Below, one piece after another: positions 16,565-24,690 of a stretch of 31,797 nt of DNA. The notes beneath the pieces are model-generated. The model was not told the DNA's origin. It did not search any database and was given only the letters and a program-made list of their open reading frames with translations. Numbering within the stretch: the stretch's first letter is position 1; the number at the start of each line of letters is the position of its first letter. The DNA lies in assembly GCF_965660005.1 (NCBI RefSeq), contig NZ_CBFHYF010000019.1, positions 1-31,797 on the forward strand. The letters run 5' to 3'. The stretch comes from Porticoccus sp965660005. GTDB taxonomy: Bacteria > Pseudomonadota > Gammaproteobacteria > Pseudomonadales > Porticoccaceae. The position numbers were made by a program, and so were the translations under genes.

Positions 16565-17140
16565 ATGCAGGAATTTGCCGTCATTCTGATCAGTGCCATC
16601 CTGGTGAACAACTTTGTTCTGGTCCAGTTTCTTGGTCTGTGCCCCTTCATGGGGGTCTCCAACAAACTGGAAACAGCTATCGGCATGGCCGGAGCGACCA
16701 CTTTCGTACTGACACTCGCCGCCATGTCCAGCTACCTGGTGAATACGTGGATTCTGCTACCTCTGGAACTGGGCTACCTGAAAACCATCGCCTTCATTCT
16801 CGTTATCGCAGTGGTCGTGCAGTTCACCAAAATGTTTATCGAAAAAACCAGCCCCCTGCTGTATCGGGTTCTGGGGGTATTTCTGCCGCTGATTACCACC
16901 AATTGTGCAGTACTTGGGGTAGCGTTACAGAATACCGCCAAGGCCCACAACCTGTTCCAGTCCACGCTGTATGGTTTCGGTGCCGCCATCGGCTTTTCAC
17001 TGGTATTGATTCTGTTTTCCGCCATGCGAGAGAGACTGGCGGTGGCCGACGTACCAACACCTTTTCGCGGAGCCGCCATCGGCATGATTACCGCCGGTCT
17101 GATGTCATTGGCCTTCATGGGCTTTAGCGGGCTGGTATAG
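16565..17140 (+). CDS. rsxA: Rsx/Rnf electron transport complex subunit A
   Basis: Inner-membrane subunit of the six-protein Rnf/Rsx complex, which couples electron transfer between ferredoxin/NADH-type carriers to ion movement; in E. coli it helps keep SoxR reduced. It has 191 residues and six hydrophobic helices. The conserved symmetrical motifs NNFVLVQFLGLCPFMG (first helix) and PLITTNCAVLGVAL (fourth helix) supply the paired cysteines (C26 and the C of TTNC) now known to hold an intramembrane cluster with RsxE. First gene of rsxABCDGE; rsxB starts ten bases later. Confidence 0.96.
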   Translation: MQEFAVILISAILVNNFVLVQFLGLCPFMGVSNKLETAIGMAGATTFVLTLAAMSSYLVNTWILLPLELGYLKTIAFILVIAVVVQFTKMFIEKTSPLLYRVLGVFLPLITTNCAVLGVALQNTAKAHNLFQSTLYGFGAAIGFSLVLILFSAMRERLAVADVPTPFRGAAIGMITAGLMSLAFMGFSGLV

Positions 17141-17149
17141 GGTTTCTCC

Positions 17150-17782
17150 GTGCTTGAGTTGATTCTTCAAAATCCGCTGATCGCCGCACTGGTTGCACTG
17201 GTGGGGCTGGCACTGGTGTTTGGTGCTGTGCTGGGCTTTGCCGCCATTAAATTCCGTATTGAAGGCGACCCGATTGTCCAGCAGATCGATAACCTGTTAC
17301 CCCAGACCCAGTGCGGTCAATGTGGTTATCCCGGCTGCCGCCCTTACGCCCAGGCCATTGCCAATGGCGATGTAATCAACAAGTGCCCTCCCGGCGGCCA
17401 GAGCACCATTAATGCACTGGCCACTCTGCTGGGCGTTGAAGCCCCCTCGCTCGATGCCGCGCACGGCGAGGAGAACGCCATTAAAACCGTGGCGTTTATC
17501 CGCGAAGACGAATGCATTGGCTGCACTAAATGTATCCAGGCCTGCCCGGTGGATGCCATTCTCGGTGCCGCCAAAATGATGCATACCGTCATCGCCAGTG
17601 AGTGCACCGGTTGCGACCTGTGCGTGGAACCCTGCCCGGTGGACTGCATTGATATGATCCCGGTATCTCAGGGCCTGTCTGATTGGACATGGGATATGCC
17701 ACCTCCCGCCGGGGAGCAACTCAAGGCCCGGGAGCACTCTGCTGACATCATCGCCACGGATCGGGGAGACCAGGCGGCATGA
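17150..17782 (+). CDS. rsxB: Rsx/Rnf electron transport complex subunit B (ferredoxin-like)
   Basis: Iron-sulfur subunit with an N-terminal membrane helix (about residues 8-32), 210 residues from a GTG start. The first cluster site is the CGQCGYPGC group (C55, C58, C63) with C79 of NKCPPGG. Two ferredoxin motifs follow, CIGCTKCIQACP and CTGCDLCVEPCP, each binding a [4Fe-4S] cluster. It passes electrons within the Rnf complex on the cytoplasmic side. Its stop overlaps the rsxC start (ATGA), indicating coupled translation. Confidence 0.96.
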   Translation: MLELILQNPLIAALVALVGLALVFGAVLGFAAIKFRIEGDPIVQQIDNLLPQTQCGQCGYPGCRPYAQAIANGDVINKCPPGGQSTINALATLLGVEAPSLDAAHGEENAIKTVAFIREDECIGCTKCIQACPVDAILGAAKMMHTVIASECTGCDLCVEPCPVDCIDMIPVSQGLSDWTWDMPPPAGEQLKAREHSADIIATDRGDQAA

Positions 17783-20292
17783 GAAAGATCTGGGATCTGA
17801 TCGGCGGTGTCCACCCACCGGAAAACAAGCAGCAGTCGGTGCAACTGCCGATCGGCACGCTCCCCTTGCCGGAAAAGTTGGTTATTCCGCTCAACCAGCA
17901 TATGGGCGCACCGGCCAGGCTGTTGGTGACTGCCGGAGATCATGTTCTCAAGGGGCAGGAGCTCGCCGAACCCAGTGGGTTGGTCAGTGTCGGCGTTCAT
18001 GCCTCCACATCGGGTACGATCAGCGATATCAGTGACTATCCGATCCCTCACCCCTCGGGTATGGCGGCTCGCTGCATCACGCTGATACCGGACGGGCAGG
18101 AACAGTGGATTGATTTCGCGGGCATCGATACGGCAACGTATTCCTTTCAGGATTACAGTCCGGCCAAATTACTGGAAATGATTCGTCAGGCGGGAATTGC
18201 CGGCCTCGGCGGTGCCGGTTTTCCCTCAGCAGTCAAGCTGTCTCCCCGCAAGGCCATCACCACCCTGATTATCAACGCGACTGAGTGCGAACCCTACATC
18301 ACCGCCGATGACATGCTGATGCGCGAGCGGGCTCAGGCCATAGTGGAGGGCATCCAGATCCTCAGCTATATTCTCGGCGGTCCGGAAGAAGTGCTGATCG
18401 GTATAGAAGACAACAAACCCGAAGCGCACGCGGCACTGGAACCCTTTGTCCGGGATACGCATATTCAACTGGTTGCATTCCCCACGCGCTACCCCTCCGG
18501 TGGCGAGAAACAACTCATTCAGATCCTCACCGGCCGTGAGGTCCCCAGCGGAGGGCTGCCTGCGGACATCGGCATTGTCTGTCAGAATGTGGGCACGGCT
18601 TTCGCGGTCCAAAAGGCCATTTATTGCGGCGAGCCGCTGATCTCCCGCATCACCACGGTAACCGGGCGAGCCTGCGCTACCAACCGGAACTATGAGGTAC
18701 TGATCGGCACGCCGATCACCCACCTGCTTGCGCACAACGGCTTTGATCAGGACAACTGCTCCCGACTGATCATGGGTGGTCCGATGATGGGTTTCACCCT
18801 CACTGACCCCGATATACCGGTCATTAAAAGCACGAACTGTATTCTTGCGCCGTCGAGGGAAGAATCGCCCACTCCGCTACCGGCTCAGCCCTGTATTCGC
18901 TGCGGCATGTGCGCGGAGGCCTGTCCCGCCAGCCTGCTGCCCCAGCAGCTGTTCTGGTATGCCCAGTCGCACAACCACGAACGACTCGAAGCCCATAATC
19001 TGTTCGATTGCATCGAGTGTGGGGCCTGCTCCTATGTCTGCCCGAGCAATATCCCGCTGGTGCAGTATTACCGGGCTGCCAAAGGTGAAATTCGCAAGCA
19101 GGCACAGGAAAAAATCAAATCTGATAGAGCCAGAGCTCGATTCGAATTCCAAAAAGCCCGCAAGGAGCAGGAAGAAATGGCCAAAGCTGCCAAGCGGGAA
19201 GCCCGCAAACAGGCGGCTGAACAGGCCAAGACGCTGGCTGCCGAGGGCAGCAACGGGTCCTCGGGAAGCGAGGATATTGTCAAGGCAGCCATGGCCCGTG
19301 CCGCCGAGCATCAGGCCTCTCCCGAGGAACAGAAGGCCAGACTTGAGCGCGGCATTGCCCGGGCGGAAAGCCATTTGCACACCGTGGAAAAACGGCTTGA
19401 GGCAATTCGCCACGAGGGCACCGGGCAACAACAGGAACAGGCCCAGGCCGCCGTCGAGGATGCCCGGCGGCGACTCGAGGATGCCCGCAAAAAACGGGTG
19501 CAACTCGACGATACCGCTGGCTCGGGGAATACCGACAGGGTGATGGATCGACTACAGGCCAGCCCCCGGGAAACGCTGGAAAACAAAATTGCCAGCTGCG
19601 AAGAACGGATTGCGGCCACCCGGCAGAAAATTGCCGACAGCGATGATGAGAGTCTGAAAGCCGCTCTGACAAGTGGCCTTGAAAAACAGCAGGCCAAACT
19701 GGTCGATGCACAACAAGCATTGGCAGCGCTGCCAGAGGATGCTGGCAATATTCCTGTAACCCGCGAAACCACCGATGCCGCGACGACGGCGATTGCCCGG
19801 GCTCAGGCACGAGCAGCGACCACCCGTGACATGCCGACGGCAGAACAGCTCCGTCAAACTGTAATTGCACTGGAAGGGCGTATCGAGAAAGCCAAGGCTA
19901 AACTGGATGAGGCGAAGGCCGGCGAGTCAGAATACGTCAATGCCCTGCAGTCCGGCCTGGAAAAATTACAGAACAAGTTGCTGGACACGCAGCAGCAACT
20001 GGATGCCATCGCCAGCTCGTCATCGACTGCCGATGAAGACAGTAGTGATGCAGCCTCATCGGCGATTGCCCGGGCACAGGCGCGGGTGGCAGAACTGGCC
20101 GGCATGTCCGAGCAGGATAAGCTGCGCCAAACGGTTGCCTCTCTGAAAAGCCGTCTGGAGAAAGCCCGCATCAAACTGAGAGAAGCGGAAGCAGAGCGCT
20201 CTGAGCACGTGGACAGCCTGCGTGCCGCTGCGGAAAAACTACAGATCAGACTGACCGAGGCTGAGCAACAGCTCACCGAATACCACCCTTGA
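17779..20292 (+). CDS. rsxC: Rsx/Rnf electron transport complex subunit C with long repeat tail
   Basis: Peripheral subunit that in Rnf complexes carries FMN, [4Fe-4S] clusters and the NADH site. The core spans about residues 1-440: a Gly-rich GLGGAGFPSAVK nucleotide/FMN segment, then CIRCGMCAEACP (C372 onward) and CIECGACSYVCP (C411 onward). After a Lys/Ala/Glu-rich helical stretch the rest, about residues 498-837, is low-complexity coiled coil built of about four related units. They start near residues 498, 586, 666 and 757; the last two are most alike and share AIARAQAR. The 837-residue total is longer than the 740 of E. coli RsxC, whose tail is also repetitive. The core assignment is firm; the tail's role is unknown. 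Confidence 0.95.
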   Translation: MRKIWDLIGGVHPPENKQQSVQLPIGTLPLPEKLVIPLNQHMGAPARLLVTAGDHVLKGQELAEPSGLVSVGVHASTSGTISDISDYPIPHPSGMAARCITLIPDGQEQWIDFAGIDTATYSFQDYSPAKLLEMIRQAGIAGLGGAGFPSAVKLSPRKAITTLIINATECEPYITADDMLMRERAQAIVEGIQILSYILGGPEEVLIGIEDNKPEAHAALEPFVRDTHIQLVAFPTRYPSGGEKQLIQILTGREVPSGGLPADIGIVCQNVGTAFAVQKAIYCGEPLISRITTVTGRACATNRNYEVLIGTPITHLLAHNGFDQDNCSRLIMGGPMMGFTLTDPDIPVIKSTNCILAPSREESPTPLPAQPCIRCGMCAEACPASLLPQQLFWYAQSHNHERLEAHNLFDCIECGACSYVCPSNIPLVQYYRAAKGEIRKQAQEKIKSDRARARFEFQKARKEQEEMAKAAKREARKQAAEQAKTLAAEGSNGSSGSEDIVKAAMARAAEHQASPEEQKARLERGIARAESHLHTVEKRLEAIRHEGTGQQQEQAQAAVEDARRRLEDARKKRVQLDDTAGSGNTDRVMDRLQASPRETLENKIASCEERIAATRQKIADSDDESLKAALTSGLEKQQAKLVDAQQALAALPEDAGNIPVTRETTDAATTAIARAQARAATTRDMPTAEQLRQTVIALEGRIEKAKAKLDEAKAGESEYVNALQSGLEKLQNKLLDTQQQLDAIASSSSTADEDSSDAASSAIARAQARVAELAGMSEQDKLRQTVASLKSRLEKARIKLREAEAERSEHVDSLRAAAEKLQIRLTEAEQQLTEYHP
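19270..20289 (+). repeat. Tandem ~80-91-residue helical repeats in RsxC
   Basis: Four in-frame units begin at about 19270, 19534, 19774 and 20047 (88, 80, 91 and 81 residues). Units 3 and 4 share AIARAQAR, then LRQTV, then EK-A-KL and EKLQ-L blocks in the same order. Units 1 and 2 keep the helical pattern and the RI(A/E)..R and LE..Q.KL.DAQ elements more loosely. All are Ala/Glu/Lys/Gln-rich coiled coil. The pattern suggests duplication within the gene. Confidence 0.75.
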
Positions 20293-20304
20293 CCGGATCT
20301 CGCT

Positions 20305-21372
20305 ATGGCGTTGCTTAAAATCACATCACCCCATGCGCATACGGCTCAGAGCACAGGCTCGGTCATGCGACTGGTGCTGCTCGCGACCCTTCCCGGCCTG
20401 ATCGCGCTGACGCTGTTTTTCGGCTGGGGCTCACTGATCAATATTCTGCTGGCAAGCACTGTAGCCATACTCTGTGAGGCCGCTGTGATGCGTCTTCGCA
20501 AACGGCCCGTGATGTTTTACCTGCGCGACTGCAGTGCACTGGTCACCGCTGTGCTGCTGGGCCTGGCCCTGCCACCCCTGGCGCCCTGGTGGGTAGTTCT
20601 CATAGGTACCAGCTTTGCCATCCTGATTGCCAAACACCTCTATGGCGGATTGGGCTACAACCCGTTCAACCCCGCCATGGTGGGCTATGTGGTGCTGCTG
20701 ATTTCCTTTCCCGTACAGATGACCGCGTGGCCTGCACCACTGCCGTTATACGCGGAGGGCGCTTCACTGCCCGGATTCCTGGCCGCATTAAAGATTGTCT
20801 TCAGCTTGCCCGGCATGGACACAGTGGACGCCTTTACCGCAGCAACACCACTGGACGTACTCCGGCAGAATAATGGGCTGCTGATCAACCAATTGTACGA
20901 ACAGGATCCGTTGTTCAATCTCGGTGACTGGGCCGGGGCGGGCTGGGAATGGGTCAATCTGGGCTTTTTGCTGGGGGGTTGTTTCCTACTCTATCGCCGG
21001 GTGTTTACCTGGCACGGCCCGGTTGCCATGCTGGTCAGTCTCAGTGTCTGTGCGGCCCTGTTTTATGACAGTGGCAGTTCTGCCAGCCACGGCTCACCCC
21101 TCATGCATCTGCTCTCTGGCGGCACCATGCTGGGCGCGTTCTTTATTCTGACTGACCCGGTCAGTTCCGCCACCAGCAACCGCGGCCGACTGATTTTCGG
21201 TGCGCTGATCGGCGTACTGATTTTCATTATTCGCAGTTGGGGGAGCTACCCGGATGCGGTTGCTTTCGCCGTCCTGTTGATGAACTTTGCCGCCCCGCTG
21301 ATTGATAACTACACACTGCCCCGAACCTATGGTCACAAAAAACCCCGCCACGCAACGGAGAAAAAGGAATGA
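20305..21372 (+). CDS. rsxD: Rsx/Rnf electron transport complex subunit D
   Basis: Polytopic inner-membrane subunit related to NqrB, 355 residues with about nine to ten hydrophobic helices. A covalent FMN is expected on T181, in FTAATPLD, the equivalent of the SGAT-type site and close to the T187 known in relatives. The GGLGYNPFNPAMVGY segment (about residues 114-128) is a family hallmark. rsxD begins 12 bases after rsxC, and its stop overlaps the rsxG start (ATGA). Confidence 0.96.
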   Translation: MALLKITSPHAHTAQSTGSVMRLVLLATLPGLIALTLFFGWGSLINILLASTVAILCEAAVMRLRKRPVMFYLRDCSALVTAVLLGLALPPLAPWWVVLIGTSFAILIAKHLYGGLGYNPFNPAMVGYVVLLISFPVQMTAWPAPLPLYAEGASLPGFLAALKIVFSLPGMDTVDAFTAATPLDVLRQNNGLLINQLYEQDPLFNLGDWAGAGWEWVNLGFLLGGCFLLYRRVFTWHGPVAMLVSLSVCAALFYDSGSSASHGSPLMHLLSGGTMLGAFFILTDPVSSATSNRGRLIFGALIGVLIFIIRSWGSYPDAVAFAVLLMNFAAPLIDNYTLPRTYGHKKPRHATEKKE

Positions 21373-22055
21373 GCATGGCTTCGCTGGGTAAGTCCATCAG
21401 TTTCAACAGCCTGCTGCTGGGCCTGTTTGCCCTGATTACGGCGGCACTGCTGTCGGTCACCTTTCTCGGGACCAAGGAACCCATCGCCGACGCCAAGCGC
21501 GAGGTCGCCAAGCGGGCCCTGCTGGAAATCGTCCCGCTGGACAGGCACACCAATGACTTGCTGGTGGATACAGTGGTGATCCCCGCTGAATTCTGGCCAG
21601 TCCTGGGTATCGAGGATGGCGTGGCGAATATTGCCCGTCAGGATGACGAATTGGTCGCCGTCATACTGCCCTCTGTGGCCGAGGATGGCTACAGCGGTGA
21701 TATTCAGATGATTATCGGTATCAATCTGGACGGTACAGTGGCGGGGGTTCGGGTGATTTCCCATCGGGAAACTCCCGGCCTGGGTGACAAAGTCGATCTG
21801 AACAAGAGTGACTGGATCCTGGGTTTCAACGGAAAATCACTGCGCAACCCGTCACCTGACAACTGGAAAGTGAAAAAAGATGGCGGGGATTTTGACCAGT
21901 TCACCGGCGCGACCATCACGCCACGAGCCGTGGTTAATCAGGTACGCAAAACCTTGCAATACTTTAATGCAGACCGGGAGCGACTGCTGAAAGCCGCCCA
22001 ACGGCCTGCTGCAACTCCACAACCAGCGATAAAGGATGACAAAAATGGCGGATGA
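21369..22055 (+). CDS. rsxG: Rsx/Rnf electron transport complex subunit G
   Basis: Subunit with one N-terminal membrane helix (about residues 12-34) and a periplasmic FMN domain related to NqrC, 228 residues. The flavinylation motif is FTGATIT with T182 as the attachment residue, fitting the (S/T)GATxT rule. HRETPGLGDK is the second conserved segment. A short Ala/Pro-rich C-terminus overlaps the start of rsxE by 11 bases. Covalent attachment would need an ApbE flavin transferase, which is not encoded in this window. Confidence 0.95.
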   Translation: MSMASLGKSISFNSLLLGLFALITAALLSVTFLGTKEPIADAKREVAKRALLEIVPLDRHTNDLLVDTVVIPAEFWPVLGIEDGVANIARQDDELVAVILPSVAEDGYSGDIQMIIGINLDGTVAGVRVISHRETPGLGDKVDLNKSDWILGFNGKSLRNPSPDNWKVKKDGGDFDQFTGATITPRAVVNQVRKTLQYFNADRERLLKAAQRPAATPQPAIKDDKNGG

Positions 22056-22764
22056 AACCACCACCTATCGCGACATCACCCGCAATGGTCTGTGGACCAA
22101 CAACGCGGCACTGGTGCAATTGCTTGGCCTGTGCCCCTTGCTGGCCGTCACCGGGTCGGTAGTCAATGCCCTGGGACTTGGCCTCGCCACCATGCTGGTA
22201 CTGACGGGTTCGAATATCGTGGTGTCGATGATTCGCCGCCAGGTTTCGGAAGCGGTCAAGATCCCGGCTTTTGTGATGATCATTGCCACATTTACCACCT
22301 GCACGGAATTGCTGATGCAGGCATTCACCTACGAGTTGTATGTCATTCTGGGAATTTTTATCCCATTGATCGTCACTAACTGCGCTATTCTTGGGCGCGC
22401 CGAGGCATTTGCCAGCAAAAATCCTGTGGGCGCATCCGCATTGGATGGACTCATGATGGGCGCCGGTTTCGGACTGGTGCTTCTGGTGATCGGGGCCATC
22501 CGGGAAATCCTGGGCAGCGGTACGCTGTTTGCCAACATGCATCTGCTGTTCGGGCCGGTGGCCGAGAGTTGGTCATTGCAGCTATTTGGCAATGGTTACG
22601 GATTTCTGGTGATCATCCTGCCGCCAGGGGCTTTTCTGGTGGCAGGGATGCTGATTGCCCTGAAAAATGTCATCGACAATCGTGTTGAACGGCGCAGAAT
22701 GAGCCGCCAGTTACCGGTGACCAAAGGGGCCAAGCGAGTGCGGACGACCGGGGCAATCAACTGA
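22045..22764 (+). CDS. rsxE: Rsx/Rnf electron transport complex subunit E
   Basis: Polytopic inner-membrane subunit homologous to RsxA and the NqrD/E pair, 239 residues. The ATG at 22045 is chosen over the ATG at 22036 because AAAGGA (22031-22036) then sits eight bases upstream rather than overlapping the start codon. The paired motifs NAALVQLLGLCPLLAV and PLIVTNCAILGRAE mirror those of RsxA. It is the last gene of the operon. In E. coli and Pseudomonas nth follows here, but not in this window. Confidence 0.96.
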   Translation: MADETTTYRDITRNGLWTNNAALVQLLGLCPLLAVTGSVVNALGLGLATMLVLTGSNIVVSMIRRQVSEAVKIPAFVMIIATFTTCTELLMQAFTYELYVILGIFIPLIVTNCAILGRAEAFASKNPVGASALDGLMMGAGFGLVLLVIGAIREILGSGTLFANMHLLFGPVAESWSLQLFGNGYGFLVIILPPGAFLVAGMLIALKNVIDNRVERRRMSRQLPVTKGAKRVRTTGAIN

Positions 22765-22765
22765 G

Positions 22766-22797
22766 GGTTTTCGACAAAACCTGACGGCAAAAAACCG
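22766..22797 (+). terminator. Hairpin after rsxE
   Basis: GGTTTT (22766-22771) and AAAACC (22776-22781) form a six-base stem with a four-base loop just after the rsxE stop. It is followed by CGG-AAAAAA-CCG, which could form a second small stem. No T-run follows either, so termination is uncertain. Confidence 0.3.
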
Positions 22798-22875
22798 TTC
22801 CCTCTCCGCCGTTGACTCTGCCCTGCACGCCTCATAGCATCAAGCTGTTCGAGTTCAGGATATCTGGGGGAACGC

Positions 22876-24600
22876 ATGAAAAAAACCGGCGCATGGCTTA
22901 CCCGATATGCATTGGAGCATATCGGAGTCACTCACACCTTCGGGATACCCGGTTTTCACAACACAGCGATTTATGCCGAACTTCAGCAATCCGAAACCAT
23001 TACCCCCTACCTGGTGACTCATGAAGTCTCGGCCGCTTTCATGGCCGACGCCATCAGCCGCACGACAAATACGATCGGCACACTGCTGATTGTACCCGGT
23101 GTCGGCGTTACCCACGCGGCAAGTGGTATCGGTGAGGCGTTTCTCGGTGGCATTCCACTGCTAGTCATTGCCGGTGGTGTTGATTATCAAACCAACCACC
23201 GTTTTCAGCGACAGGATATCGACCATCGAGCCCTGTTGACACCCATCACCAAGGCAACCTATCTGGTCGAACACGTTACGGATATTGTACCCACCATTTT
23301 TGAAGCCTACCGCACTGCGATAGAGGGGGAGCCCGGCCCGGCCTTTGTGGAAATTCCGGTCAACCTCCAGACCCGTAGAACTGACGCCGGCTCGCTGCCT
23401 GTTTTCAACGGACATCGAATCAATCCACCGCTGGATATGGCTGCCATTGAGCTGGCCGGCGAGATGCTGAGCAAAGCGGAACATCCGGGGTTACTGGTTG
23501 GCTGGGGAGCCCGCGAAGCAAGCGAGTCCATAAAGGCACTGGCTGTCCATCTCAATGCACCGGTTGCAACAACCCTGCACGGGCTGAGTGTTTTTCCAGC
23601 CAATCACCCCCTGCACACCGGTATGGGTTTTGGTCCCGCTGCGGTGCCGGCAGCACAACACGCCTTTGCCAACTGTGACTGCCTGCTGGCAATCGCCACC
23701 CGTTTTTCCGAGATCCCCACCGGCAACTACGGTCTCAGCATGCCGGAGACATTGATCCATGTGGATATCAATCCAGCGGTATTCAACGCCAATTACCCGG
23801 CGGCACTGACTCTTCTCGGCGACGCGTGCGACGTGGTTACCGCACTGACAAGTGCGATCAATACAGACCTGTCGGCACCAAACATGGACAATGCAGTGAC
23901 CGCAAAGATCGCCATCGACAAACGAAATTACCTGGCCAACTGGCGAAAACATCCCGGCAAACGGGTCAATCCAGCGCATTTTTTTACCGCACTGCGCCAA
24001 CACATGCCAGACGATGCGCTGGTGGCCTGCGACGATGGCAATCACATGTTTCTGGCTGCAGAATTATTACCAATCCACCAACCCGGGGGATTTATCTGCC
24101 CTGGCGACTTCAATGCCATGGGTTATGGGGTACCCGCTGCCAATGCATTGAAACTGGCTCACCCACAAAAAACAGTGATCGGGCTTGTCGGTGACGGCGC
24201 AATGATGATGACGGGAATGGAAGCACTGACTGCCAGCAAGTATCAGCTCGGCATCATTTACTGTCTGTTTAATGACGGCGAGGTTTCCAGTCAGCCCCGA
24301 CAACTACCCGGTCAGACAACACAAATGCTCAAACTCGGCGAGGCGGACTGGGTGTCTTTTGCCCACGCAGTCGGCTGCGAATATGTGGCCATTGACGATA
24401 ATGCCGACATTGAATCAGCCCTGAATACAGCATTTGCTCTGGCGAAGGAAAGCCGACCGGTAATGATCGATATCCACATTGATTACAGCAAGCAAAGCGC
24501 CTTCAATGAAGGCATCCGGGCAACCCGGCCAAAACACTTTGCCGGACCATCAAAGGCCAGAACGTTTGCCCGGGCTCTGAAAGAGAAAATTATTGGCTGA
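22876..24600 (+). CDS. Thiamine-diphosphate-dependent enzyme, acetolactate-synthase-like, substrate unknown
   Basis: 574-residue cytosolic protein of the three-domain ThDP decarboxylase/synthase fold. The N-terminal PYR domain has the cofactor-activating glutamate E50, in THEVSAAFMADAISR. A central domain spans about residues 190-320. The PP domain has the metal/diphosphate motif GDGAMMM (G439-G441) and N466-G468 at the right spacing. All catalytic cofactor contacts therefore look intact. It is not a standard IlvB: no ilvN lies nearby, and segments such as GIPGFHNTAIYAEL and LFNDGEVSS differ from housekeeping acetolactate synthase. GGGGGA precedes the ATG well. The next gene, 90 bases on and co-oriented, is a DASS symporter, suggesting use of an imported carboxylate or similar anion (inference). 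Confidence 0.85.
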   Translation: MKKTGAWLTRYALEHIGVTHTFGIPGFHNTAIYAELQQSETITPYLVTHEVSAAFMADAISRTTNTIGTLLIVPGVGVTHAASGIGEAFLGGIPLLVIAGGVDYQTNHRFQRQDIDHRALLTPITKATYLVEHVTDIVPTIFEAYRTAIEGEPGPAFVEIPVNLQTRRTDAGSLPVFNGHRINPPLDMAAIELAGEMLSKAEHPGLLVGWGAREASESIKALAVHLNAPVATTLHGLSVFPANHPLHTGMGFGPAAVPAAQHAFANCDCLLAIATRFSEIPTGNYGLSMPETLIHVDINPAVFNANYPAALTLLGDACDVVTALTSAINTDLSAPNMDNAVTAKIAIDKRNYLANWRKHPGKRVNPAHFFTALRQHMPDDALVACDDGNHMFLAAELLPIHQPGGFICPGDFNAMGYGVPAANALKLAHPQKTVIGLVGDGAMMMTGMEALTASKYQLGIIYCLFNDGEVSSQPRQLPGQTTQMLKLGEADWVSFAHAVGCEYVAIDDNADIESALNTAFALAKESRPVMIDIHIDYSKQSAFNEGIRATRPKHFAGPSKARTFARALKEKIIG

Positions 24601-24690
24601 TGGGTAGGCGGATTTGGTACTACCGGGTGCTTAAACTGTTCCTCAAAGCCTGCTAGGCTCTGTCTTCGAATAAATGACAAGAACCCGCCT

